Shown piece after piece: positions 24,422-32,698 of a DNA stretch of 64,000 nucleotides; the first letter of the stretch is position 1, and the number at the start of each line of letters is the position of its first letter. The translations under genes and the position numbers were made by a program. Location of the stretch: contig JAEYWD010000094.1 of assembly GCA_023429135.1 (NCBI GenBank), forward strand, positions 62,001 to 126,000, given 5' to 3'. The notes under the pieces are model-generated. The model was given only the letters and a program-made list of their open reading frames with translations. It was not told the origin of the DNA and searched no databases. The DNA comes from Bacteroidota bacterium (lineage in GTDB: Bacteria > Bacteroidota > Bacteroidia > Bacteroidales > JAAUTT01).

Positions 24422-27295
24422 ATGAGAAACGTCACTAACTACTGCCTCCGCTTCAAAGTGGTACTTGTTTTTGCTTTTTCACTTCTGGGTTCAACAATTC
24501 ATGCTCAGGAAAATTTCATCAGCTTTACGCTCGAAAGGGAAAATTTCTGCATTTCAGCTTCTAACAAGAAAACAACCATCCTCCTTGCAGAAGATGAACA
24601 TCCTGCAGTTAAGAACATCGCCGGAATTTTTGCCAACGATTTAAAGATGGTAACAGGAGTAACTCCAGATGTTAAAACTAATAAATCGTCTAAAGATGAT
24701 CAGGTTATCATTATCGGAACCCTGGGCAGCAGCAAGTTAATCGATGCCCTGGTAAAAAAAGGAACTCTGAATGTTTCAGCCATACACAATAAGTGGGAAT
24801 CATGTTTGATTCAGGTTATCAGTTACCCGAAAGCCGGAATTAAAAAAGCTTTGGTTATTGTTGGAAGTGATAAGCGCGGAACCATTTACGGCATGCTTGA
24901 AGTTTCAAAGCAGATGGGTGTTTCGCCATGGTACTGGTGGGCTGATGTTCCGGTAATCAGAAAGCCTGAAGTTTTTGTAAAACCCGGAAGATATATTCTG
25001 AATGAGCCGAAAGTAAAGTATCGCGGTTTTTTTATCAACGATGAAGCTCCGGCCCTTTCGGGATGGTCGAAGGAAAAATTTGGTGGTTTTAACCACCTGT
25101 TCTACGAAAAAGTTTTTGAGCTACTGCTTCGCATGAAAGGCAACTACCTGTGGCCAGCAATGTGGGGAAGCGCTTTCAATGCAGATGATTCCCTTAACCA
25201 GAGAACAGCAGATAACTATGGTGTTGTAATGGGAACCTCGCATCACGAGCCCATGGTAAGAGCGCACGATGAATGGCGGCGATTTGGATCCGGTCCCTGG
25301 AATTACGAAAAGAACGAACAGAAACTGAAAGAATTCTGGACACAGGGCATTAAACGTATGGGAACTTCCGAAAATATTGTTTCGCTGGGAATGCGTGACG
25401 ATGGCGATATGCCCATGTCGCAGGAGAGCAACATTGCCCTGCTGGAGCGGATTGTAAAAGATCAGCGCGAAATTATTCAAAATGTTACCGGCAAATCTCC
25501 CGAAAAAACTCCCCAAATGTGGGCGTTGTATAAAGAGGTGCAGGACTATTACGATAAAGGCATGAGGGTTCCCGATGATGTTACGCTTTTACTTTGCGAC
25601 GACAACTGGGGCAATATCCGGAAACTCCCAAACCTGAATGACAAACCCCGGAATGGAGGATACGGCATTTACTACCATTACGATTATGTTGGCGGTCCAC
25701 GAAATTACAAATGGATAAACACAAACCCCATTGCCCGCGTTTGGGAACAGATGCACCTGGCTTATGAATACGGAGTGCGACAGGTTTGGATTGTAAACGT
25801 AGGCGACATCAAGCCCATGGAGTTTCCGCTTCAGTTCTTCCTGGATTATGCCTGGGATCCCGACAAAATTCAAGCAAATCAGCTAAGGGATTATACAAAA
25901 GCATGGAGCGAAAGTCAATTTGGGAAAGAATATGCCGATTCCATTTCCGGTTTTATAACCACATACCTGAAATACAGCGGCCGACGGAAACCCGAACTCC
26001 TTTCACCCGAAACATACAGTATTACCAATTACAATGAAGCTGACAGAATTATCCAGGAATCCAAAACTTTATTAACCCAGGCTCAATCAATTTCAAAAAA
26101 ACTTTCTCCTGAATATCAGGATGCCTATTACCAGTTGGTTTTACATCCAGTTGAGGCGTTGGCAAACCTGAACGAATTATATGTAACAATTGCAAAAAAC
26201 CGTTTACATGCCCTCCAGGGACGAGCATCAGCAAACGATCTCGCCCAAAAAGCAAAAGAATTGTTTTTAAAGGATTCATTAATCACACTTTATTATAACA
26301 AAACACTGGCAAATGGAAAGTGGAATCACATGATGGATCAGACCCATATTGGCTATACCTACTGGCAACAACCCCCGTTAAACAGGATGCCTAAAGTGGA
26401 ACTGACAACACCTGAAGATACTGCAATAATTAAAATGGGAGTTGCATGTGGAGATTCTTATACCTGGAAACCATACAGAAGTGCTATCGAACTCCCACAA
26501 TTTTATAGCTACGATAAAACTCCCCAATATTTCGAGATTTTTAACCGTGGAACCATTCCCTTTACCTATTTTGTCGAATCGTTTACGCCCAAACTGAGGG
26601 TGTTTCCGCGTACCTTTACACTTAAAGCCGGAGAATCGGCTGAGATTGAAGTGGAGGTCAAATGGGAAGAAGTTAAGGGTTTAAATGTAAACATTCCTGT
26701 TCAGGTAATTGCTACGACAGGACAAACTGTAAAGGTAAAAGTAATTGCAAACAATTATGATTCTGCTGAAATAAGTGGTTTTGCTGAAACAAACGGCTAT
26801 ATTTCAATGGAAGCGGAGCATTTTACGAAGAAGGTTGAGAATAACGGCATTCAATGGCTTGTTATCCCCGATCTTGGAAAAACACTCTCGGGGATAACTC
26901 CCATTCCTGTTACAAGTGAACCCCAAATTCCCGACGACAAGGGATCGTACCTCGAGTATGAAGTTTTCCTGACAGATACCGGTGCAATCACCATCCATAC
27001 GCTTATGTCCCCAACATTAAACTTCCATAATAAAGGGCTCCGTTATGGTATTTCAATCGACAATGAATCACCCCAGATTATCGATGTTCATTCTGACACA
27101 TCATTAAAAACCTGGGAAAAATGGGTGAGCGATAACATTATTGATAAGAAATCCTTCCACAGGATTGCATCGCCCGGGAAGCATGTTGTCCGTTTTCGTA
27201 TGATAGATCCGGGGCTAGTTCTTCAGAAAATTATTATAGACTCCGGTGGTTTGAAGGATTCGTACCTGGGTCCTCCGGAGAGTCCAAAACTTTAA
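24422..27295 (+). CDS. GH115 xylan alpha-1,2-glucuronidase
   Basis: The 957-residue protein starts at ATG 24422, where a signal peptide begins (to STIHAQ, about 28). An earlier in-frame start at 24368 adds 18 residues without a signal and is rejected. GH115 blocks are KRGTIYGMLEVSKQMGVSPW, YRGFFINDEAPALSGW, GNYLWPAMWGSAFNADD, GVVMGTSHHEPMVRAHDEW, YDKGMRVPDDVTLLLCDDNW and IWIVNVGDIKP-like text. A C-terminal carbohydrate-binding-like beta domain follows. These enzymes cut (4-O-methyl)glucuronic acid from xylan side chains. Exported, probably periplasmic. It shares the LacI-controlled operon with uronate catabolic genes. Confidence 0.93.
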   Translation: MRNVTNYCLRFKVVLVFAFSLLGSTIHAQENFISFTLERENFCISASNKKTTILLAEDEHPAVKNIAGIFANDLKMVTGVTPDVKTNKSSKDDQVIIIGTLGSSKLIDALVKKGTLNVSAIHNKWESCLIQVISYPKAGIKKALVIVGSDKRGTIYGMLEVSKQMGVSPWYWWADVPVIRKPEVFVKPGRYILNEPKVKYRGFFINDEAPALSGWSKEKFGGFNHLFYEKVFELLLRMKGNYLWPAMWGSAFNADDSLNQRTADNYGVVMGTSHHEPMVRAHDEWRRFGSGPWNYEKNEQKLKEFWTQGIKRMGTSENIVSLGMRDDGDMPMSQESNIALLERIVKDQREIIQNVTGKSPEKTPQMWALYKEVQDYYDKGMRVPDDVTLLLCDDNWGNIRKLPNLNDKPRNGGYGIYYHYDYVGGPRNYKWINTNPIARVWEQMHLAYEYGVRQVWIVNVGDIKPMEFPLQFFLDYAWDPDKIQANQLRDYTKAWSESQFGKEYADSISGFITTYLKYSGRRKPELLSPETYSITNYNEADRIIQESKTLLTQAQSISKKLSPEYQDAYYQLVLHPVEALANLNELYVTIAKNRLHALQGRASANDLAQKAKELFLKDSLITLYYNKTLANGKWNHMMDQTHIGYTYWQQPPLNRMPKVELTTPEDTAIIKMGVACGDSYTWKPYRSAIELPQFYSYDKTPQYFEIFNRGTIPFTYFVESFTPKLRVFPRTFTLKAGESAEIEVEVKWEEVKGLNVNIPVQVIATTGQTVKVKVIANNYDSAEISGFAETNGYISMEAEHFTKKVENNGIQWLVIPDLGKTLSGITPIPVTSEPQIPDDKGSYLEYEVFLTDTGAITIHTLMSPTLNFHNKGLRYGISIDNESPQIIDVHSDTSLKTWEKWVSDNIIDKKSFHRIASPGKHVVRFRMIDPGLVLQKIIIDSGGLKDSYLGPPESPKL

Positions 27296-27317
27296 TCACC
27301 TTTCAATGCACATTCAA

Positions 27318-29252
27318 ATGAGAAAAATTCTGATTCTGTTCTTTTTTCTGATTATTTATAATCATGCTTTTACCCAGGTAAAACTCCCGAAGCTTATCAG
27401 CGACGGAGTGATCCTTCAAAGAGATGCAAAAGTAAAAATCTGGGGCTGGGCTTCGGCAAACGAAAACGTGTTGGTAAAGTTCCTAGGTTCAACCTATAAA
27501 ACAGTAGCAGACAGTCAGGGCGACTGGAGTATTGAGCTTCCCAAAATGAAGGCTGGCGGACCTTACGACATGGAAATTAAAGCCAACAACACCATCACCA
27601 TCAAAAATATTATGGTAGGCGATGTATGGATCTGCTCGGGGCAATCGAATATGGAACTCTCCATGGAAAGAGCCAGTCCGCTCTATCAAAAGGAAATTGA
27701 ACAGTCGGATAATCCAAACATACGGCAGTTTGTGGTTCCCAAGCGATATAACTTCAATGTTGCCGAAAAAGATCTGGTGGGGGGAAGCTGGGTTTCGGCC
27801 AGTCCAAAAACAATCATGGGATTCTCGGCAGTTGCCTATTTCTTTGCCAAAAACCTTTACGACACTTATAAAGTTCCTATAGGATTAATCAACAGCGCAT
27901 TGGGAGGATCTCCCGCTGAAGCCTGGATAAGTGAAGAAGGCCTGAAGCAATTTCCCGAACATTTTAATGAATTGCAAAAGTTTAAGGATAGTACTCTCAT
28001 CAAAAAAATTGAGAGTGCAGACAACATCCGCTCACAAAACTGGTACAAAGGTCTCGGGCAAACTGATGAGGGGTATTTACAATCAGAAAACTGGAGAAGT
28101 CCATCGTTAAACACCTACGGTTGGGATACGATAGAAGTTCCGCGGTATTGGATAGGAACACCTCTGGAAAACAAAAACGGGGTGGTATGGTATCGCAAAA
28201 AAATAAACGTTCCAGCCTCCATGAGCGGTAAACCAGCCCGACTTTTGCTTGGCCGCATAGTGGATGCTGATTCGGTTTTTGTAAATAATAAGTTCGTCGG
28301 AACAACCAGTTACCAGTACCCACCGCGGAGATATAACATTCCGGCAGGGCTTCTCAAAGAAGGAGAGAATACCATTGTGGTGCGGGTAATCAGCAATGCC
28401 GGAACAGGAGGATTCGTGCCCGACAAACCTTATGAAATTATTGCCGGAGATGAAAAAATCGATCTGAAAGGAACATGGCTTTATAAAGTGGGAGCAACCA
28501 TGGAGCCCCTGGGTAGTCAGACCTTCATAAGATGGAAGCCCGGTGGGCTTTACAATGCCATGATACATCCTCTGCACAACTTAAGTATAAAAGGAGTCGT
28601 CTGGTATCAGGGAGAGTCCAACGCTTCCAGGGCACTGGAATATAAAGACCTGTTTGGCGCCATGATTTCCGACTGGAGAAAACGCTGGAACCAAGGCGAC
28701 TTCCCGTTCATTTTTGTGCAGCTTCCAAATTTTATGGAAGCCAAAGACCAGCCTGAAGAAAGTGACTGGGCTCTGATCCGGGAAGCTCAGCTAAAAACAC
28801 TAAGTCTCCCAAATACCGGAATGGCCGTTGCCATTGACCTGGGAGAATGGAACGACATCCACCCTTTACGGAAGGCTGAGGTGGGTTACCGGCTGTCACT
28901 GGAGGCCCGACGTATCGCTTATGGTGAGAAAATGCTTGTAAGCCGCAGTCCGGTTTTCAAATCCATGAAAGTAACGGGAAATAAAGCTGAACTTACTTTT
29001 GAAAATACCGGCAGCGGAATGGTAACCAAAAATAATGTGCCTTTAAAAGGGTTTTCAGTTGCCGGTTCCGACAGGAAATTTGTTTGGGCAGAAGCCACCA
29101 TTCAAAACAACCGGATAATAGTAAGCAATCCTTTGGTACCAAAGCCCGTTGCAGTGCGATATGCCTGGGCCGATAACCCGGAAGGAGCAAATTTATACAA
29201 CCGCGAAGGATTACCCGCTTCACCCTTCAGAACAGATGATGGAGGGAAGTAA
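27318..29252 (+). CDS. SGNH sialate/acetylxylan O-acetylesterase with inserted jelly roll
   Basis: The protein of about 644 residues starts at ATG 27318 (signal peptide MRKILILFFFLIIYNHAFTQ); ATG 27306 is a possible alternative with four more residues. An N-terminal beta domain (GVILQRDAKVKIWGW) precedes the SGNH block WICSGQSNMEL with the nucleophile Ser. The second half has VVWYQGESNA, RWNQGDFPFIFVQLP, and the catalytic Asp-His-type block DIHPLRKAEVGYR. Between them is an inserted galactose-binding-like jelly roll (about residues 230-390: WDTIEVPRYW, VVWYRKKINVP, NTIVVRVISN). It removes acetyl groups, here most likely from xylan, matching the GH115 11-22 bp upstream. Followed by two terminator hairpins. 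Confidence 0.88.
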   Translation: MRKILILFFFLIIYNHAFTQVKLPKLISDGVILQRDAKVKIWGWASANENVLVKFLGSTYKTVADSQGDWSIELPKMKAGGPYDMEIKANNTITIKNIMVGDVWICSGQSNMELSMERASPLYQKEIEQSDNPNIRQFVVPKRYNFNVAEKDLVGGSWVSASPKTIMGFSAVAYFFAKNLYDTYKVPIGLINSALGGSPAEAWISEEGLKQFPEHFNELQKFKDSTLIKKIESADNIRSQNWYKGLGQTDEGYLQSENWRSPSLNTYGWDTIEVPRYWIGTPLENKNGVVWYRKKINVPASMSGKPARLLLGRIVDADSVFVNNKFVGTTSYQYPPRRYNIPAGLLKEGENTIVVRVISNAGTGGFVPDKPYEIIAGDEKIDLKGTWLYKVGATMEPLGSQTFIRWKPGGLYNAMIHPLHNLSIKGVVWYQGESNASRALEYKDLFGAMISDWRKRWNQGDFPFIFVQLPNFMEAKDQPEESDWALIREAQLKTLSLPNTGMAVAIDLGEWNDIHPLRKAEVGYRLSLEARRIAYGEKMLVSRSPVFKSMKVTGNKAELTFENTGSGMVTKNNVPLKGFSVAGSDRKFVWAEATIQNNRIIVSNPLVPKPVAVRYAWADNPEGANLYNREGLPASPFRTDDGGK

Positions 29253-29351
29253 ATATATTGAATCATTTGCGGCTGTTAACTCTTGTATTTCTCTGTGAAA
29301 TGGTAATTGTAAACAGAATTTTAAAGCGCCTTGATTGACACAAATAAAGAT

Positions 29352-29371
29352 AAAACCCTAAGCAGGGTTTT
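29352..29371. terminator. Hairpin AAAACCCT-AAGC-AGGGTTTT
   Basis: A perfect 8-bp stem (29352-29359 with 29364-29371) and 4-nt loop ends in four T. It lies 100 bp after the esterase stop and is probably a weak or first terminator of the glucuronate operon. Confidence 0.55.
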
Positions 29372-29398
29372 CAGGCAGATAATTGCCACCAGTTATTT

Positions 29399-29431
29399 AA
29401 AAGCTGACTCCTGGGAAGCAGTCAGCTTTTT
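29399..29431 (+). terminator. Rho-independent terminator of the glucuronate operon
   Basis: AAAAGCTGACT (29399-29409) pairs with AGTCAGCTTTT (29420-29430) over 11 bp with a 10-nt loop and runs into a T tract. It separates the esterase gene from the PgeF-type gene at 29493. Confidence 0.75.
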
Positions 29432-29492
29432 CATTTCAACCAACCGATAGATCTGCTTGTTTTCCTATTTTTGAATTTCAAAATAAGCGAAA

Positions 29493-30299
29493 ATGATCTC
29501 CAGAAATATTAAAACCATACCCTATTACTTCTTCGAAAGTTTATCGAAGTTCCCAAGCTTGTGTCATTTTGTTTCCACCCGTGATGGAGGCATCAGCGAA
29601 GGAACTCATTCTGCTTTAAATCTGAGTCTGCGCGTAAACGACGATCCCTATAGTGTGAAACGCAACAGAGAGCTTATTGCACGCTCTTTTAGTATTGCTC
29701 CACAACAGCTTGTTTTTTCAAGTCAAACCCATGACGATAAAGTTGCAGTGATCGATTCCGGATTTATGGAATTATCAGAAGATGACCAGAATACCTATTT
29801 GTACGGATACGATGCCATGGTAACAAGTCTTAAAGACATATGCATCTGCATTTTAACCGCCGACTGCGCATCAATTCTTCTTTACGACACCGAAACTCCC
29901 GCCATAGGTATTGCTCACGCCGGATGGAAGGGAACGGTAAAGAAAATAGCAGCTAAGACCATTGCTGCCATGACTGAGAACTATGGCAGCAAAGCCGAAA
30001 ACATTGTCGTCGCAATAGGCCCTTGCATTTGTGGGGAATCGTTTGAAGTCGGAGAAGAAGTTGCAGAAGTTTTTGAAAGCACTTTTAACCACAACGAAAA
30101 AATTGTTTTAAGAAAACCCGAATGGATTAAGCCCCACGTGAATATAGTGGCAGCAAATATTGAAATTCTGAAAGAAGCGGGAATTAAACCTGAAAATATT
30201 GAAACCTCGGGAATATGTACCTATCAGAATTCCGACATTTTCTTCTCAGCAAGAAAACAAGCTGCTGGCAGGTTTGGAGCGGGGTTGATGATGAGGTAG
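29493..30299 (+). CDS. pgeF: PgeF/YfiH laccase-domain protein (DUF152)
   Basis: This 268-residue cytosolic protein has the conserved DUF152 residues: His80 in SSQTHDDKV, Cys125 in LTADCASI, and His142 in AHAGWKGT. The GPCICGESFEVGEEV block is also present, together with the C-terminal DIFFSARKQAAGRFGAG-like end. The family was first annotated as polyphenol oxidase; PgeF acts in peptidoglycan editing, keeping L-Ser out of muropeptide precursors, and other members act on purine nucleosides. It is a single gene with its own promoter and is not linked functionally to neighbours as far as I can see. Confidence 0.92.
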   Translation: MISRNIKTIPYYFFESLSKFPSLCHFVSTRDGGISEGTHSALNLSLRVNDDPYSVKRNRELIARSFSIAPQQLVFSSQTHDDKVAVIDSGFMELSEDDQNTYLYGYDAMVTSLKDICICILTADCASILLYDTETPAIGIAHAGWKGTVKKIAAKTIAAMTENYGSKAENIVVAIGPCICGESFEVGEEVAEVFESTFNHNEKIVLRKPEWIKPHVNIVAANIEILKEAGIKPENIETSGICTYQNSDIFFSARKQAAGRFGAGLMMR

Positions 30300-30310
30300 G
30301 CATAAAATAT

Positions 30311-30380
30311 AAACACAAAGACTCAAAGACACGAAGAAAATACTGTAGCTATTTCTTAGTGTGCCTGTGTCTTTGTGTTC
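30311..30380. repeat. ACACAAAGACAC-type hairpin repeat, copy 2
   Basis: A left arm of 26 bp (30311-30336, AAACACAAAGAC...) faces a right arm at 30355-30380 (...GTGTCTTTGTGTTC) with 21 of 26 positions pairing. The right-arm word GTGTCTTTGTGTTCA recurs in the repeat at 15299-15354. It lies between the convergent stops of the PgeF-type and GH5 genes and may serve both as terminator. Confidence 0.55.
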
Positions 30381-30392
30381 AGATTTAAAAAT

Positions 30393-31385
30393 TTATTTCC
30401 CCTGCAGCACCTTCTTAAAGAAAGCTCCCTGCCGGGTAGGGGTATAATTCCAGTCACTGAACATCATAGGTGCCCAATCGGGATCGAACACCCAAACTAC
30501 CCACGATATGCCCTTTTTAGCGGTATAATCCACCAGCGTTTTTCCATATACCTCATCGCCGGTAACAGGAATATGAACCCCTTTTTCTTCGGGAAGCGCA
30601 AATCCCACTTCGGTTAAAATAACAGGATATTTATCAGCAACAAAACCCCAGTCCTGTTCCCATTGTGGTTCCCAGGGTTTGGATCTCTTCTCGGGATACG
30701 GATGAGAAACATAGGCAATGTTTGAAAAATTCAAAGGTTCGTTTTTTACAGGTGTTAAATCGTAAGCCCAGTTAAAACCTGCCACCAATGGAATAGCTTT
30801 GGGATTGTTAGCCAGAATAACTGTTATCAGGTCGGTCATAAGCTCCTTCCATTGGGTCCAGGAACAACTCCCCAACTGGTTATTGTAAGTAGTTGGTTCG
30901 TTAAATATTTCGTACATGGCAACTACAGGTTCGTTGGCATATTTGCGCGAAATGGTGAGCCAGAACTCAAAGGTTTCCTTTTTGGTGGTATTATACATCT
31001 CATTTTGGTAAAGTTCGGTACGGAGATTACCAATGGAGTGCCAGTCGATAATCAGGTAAACATTCACTTCCTTTGCCCACTGTACAGCCTGATCTATCAG
31101 CTTCAAATAATTGTCCGGACCACGTTTGCACCAGGCTACTGGATGCACAGGTAAACGAACAATATTGGCTCCCCAGGCTTTTGCTTCTTCAAAATGTTTT
31201 TTGGTCCATTTCCCGGCCTTTTCAAGTTTATCAGGATCGGAGAAATTGAGGCCGCGGAATACAATTGTTTTGCCGCTTTCGTCAACAAATTTATTGCCGG
31301 AGACTTTGATAAGGGGCATATTGGTTTGTGCCATAACAGTAGCAAAACACGAAATAACTATTAGTAATGCGAATAGTTTTTTCAT
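30393..31385 (-). CDS. GH5 endo-beta-glycanase (cellulase/mannanase type)
   Basis: The 330-residue protein starts at ATG 31385 with a signal peptide ending ATVMAQ. The (beta/alpha)8 barrel has the GH5 marks IVRLPVHP, LIIDWHSIG, MYEIFNEP (acid/base Glu163), YVSHPYP and VILTEVGF (nucleophile Glu259). It hydrolyses an internal beta-linkage in a glucan or mannan; the GH5 subfamily is not decided here. A 7-residue-longer start at 31406 is less good because the signal peptide begins at MKKLFALL. It closes the first PUL, separated from the glycan-binding protein by a terminator hairpin, so it probably also has its own promoter. Confidence 0.9.
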   Translation of the reverse strand: MKKLFALLIVISCFATVMAQTNMPLIKVSGNKFVDESGKTIVFRGLNFSDPDKLEKAGKWTKKHFEEAKAWGANIVRLPVHPVAWCKRGPDNYLKLIDQAVQWAKEVNVYLIIDWHSIGNLRTELYQNEMYNTTKKETFEFWLTISRKYANEPVVAMYEIFNEPTTYNNQLGSCSWTQWKELMTDLITVILANNPKAIPLVAGFNWAYDLTPVKNEPLNFSNIAYVSHPYPEKRSKPWEPQWEQDWGFVADKYPVILTEVGFALPEEKGVHIPVTGDEVYGKTLVDYTAKKGISWVVWVFDPDWAPMMFSDWNYTPTRQGAFFKKVLQGK

Positions 31386-31437
31386 AATCGACAAAGAATT
31401 AATCAATAAACATAAAAATAATCTTAAAAGATCATGT

Positions 31438-31465
31438 AAAAAAAATCCGGAACATAATTCCGGAC
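31438..31465 (-). terminator. Terminator after the PUL1 glycan-binding protein
   Basis: TCCGGAA (31446-31452) pairs with TTCCGGA (31458-31464) around a 5-nt loop. On the minus strand the stem is followed by a run of seven T. It ends transcription just after the stop at 31492; a shorter T run lies on the other side. Confidence 0.7.
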
Positions 31466-31491
31466 TTTTTTCATTAACAATATAGCAATAA

Positions 31492-32655
31492 TTAGTTAGG
31501 TGTACAAATTCTGAAATTATCGAAATATGTTGAAAATTTGTTGTAAGCTTGTTTGTTTGGCTTGAACGTTAACCGAAGATTATCAATTGTTGTCACGCCT
31601 GTGATGCCCATAACAGATAATGGAACTGTCACCGTCATCCAGTCATTAGTTTTAAATCCAGTTGTTTTATATTCAGTCCATTCCTGAGGTCTGAAATTAA
31701 AGGATTTATCCCACATTTCGTTGATTGCCACTGAGAATGTTGCATGCTCCTCAGCTTTCAGGTTATCAGTCCACACCCAAGGCTCATTCGCTTTTACCTC
31801 AAATTTTAAAACCTTTCCGGTAAGATCCATTTTATTCACTTTAGTTGGATAATTTCCACACGTTGAGGATATGTATTCCTCATTCTCCTTTAACTCTCGT
31901 TCAATAAAACCATATTTTTTATTAATCGATTGCTCATCTTCCCTGAAGTCATTCATCCAACTTCCCCAGCACCAAGTTGAAAACCAGGTTGTACCAGGTT
32001 GATCAAAGTCAGCCAACCAAACACCTTCATCACGATATTTCGCTATTGCAACCGAAGTTCCTCCATCTCCTTCAACTGTTATCAGTGACCCTGGTTGCGC
32101 TCCATCGGGTATTTTAATCGTGGTGGCATGCTCGCTTTGAGCAAGAATTTCTGCATTTAAATCTCCAATTTTTACGGACTTTATAAAAAACAAGTAATCA
32201 CCCAATACCTTGGTTGTGCTGCCTGGTGCAGCCATTTCGTTATACAGACCTTTTACAATAGGTTTGGGAAGATCAACCTTAAAATCGGTAGAAAATTCTT
32301 TCCCGCTTTTTGTAACCAAACGGACTTTATTCAGCAGTTCTCCTGGCAGTTTGGAAGGAACAGCACAAATAATGTTTGAAGAAGTTACAAAGTTGGGATT
32401 AATGAAGGCTTTAACATCGTTGAACCAAACCTCTTTTACTGATTGAAGATTCGATCCCTGGATGGCAATATATAAACCAAAAGCTCCCGCAGTAATGGAC
32501 GAATCTTTTTCAACCACGCGAAAGTTCTTGATAGAGGGCATTGCATCGTCATCATCATCCTTGCAGGCGTAAAAAGCAAACGAGACAACCAACGCAATAA
32601 GTGTCAGTTTAATCATTCCTGATTTTATTTTATTCATTTCTGTCTTCATTTTCAT
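31492..32655 (-). CDS. Surface glycan-binding lipoprotein with TIG/IPT domains
   Basis: This 387-residue lipoprotein (lipobox FYAC, Cys31) has the acidic run KDDDDD just after the cysteine, which fits the Bacteroidota signal for export to the cell surface. Two TIG/IPT-like beta-sandwiches follow (about 40-125 and 130-205: FGLYIAIQGSNLQSVKEVWF, AAPGSTTKVLGDYLFFIKSV). A C-terminal glycan-binding domain of about 180 residues is rich in Trp (STWCWGSWMNDF, EPWVWTDNL). Such proteins lie after SusD and capture the polysaccharide. Start choice among three in-frame Met (32655, 32637, 32616) is open. Cotranscribed with SusD, 43 bp apart. Confidence 0.85.
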   Translation of the reverse strand: MKMKTEMNKIKSGMIKLTLIALVVSFAFYACKDDDDDAMPSIKNFRVVEKDSSITAGAFGLYIAIQGSNLQSVKEVWFNDVKAFINPNFVTSSNIICAVPSKLPGELLNKVRLVTKSGKEFSTDFKVDLPKPIVKGLYNEMAAPGSTTKVLGDYLFFIKSVKIGDLNAEILAQSEHATTIKIPDGAQPGSLITVEGDGGTSVAIAKYRDEGVWLADFDQPGTTWFSTWCWGSWMNDFREDEQSINKKYGFIERELKENEEYISSTCGNYPTKVNKMDLTGKVLKFEVKANEPWVWTDNLKAEEHATFSVAINEMWDKSFNFRPQEWTEYKTTGFKTNDWMTVTVPLSVMGITGVTTIDNLRLTFKPNKQAYNKFSTYFDNFRICTPN

Positions 32656-32698
32656 AATTGTTAATCATTACACTATCTAAAAATTGTACCAGTTGTAA

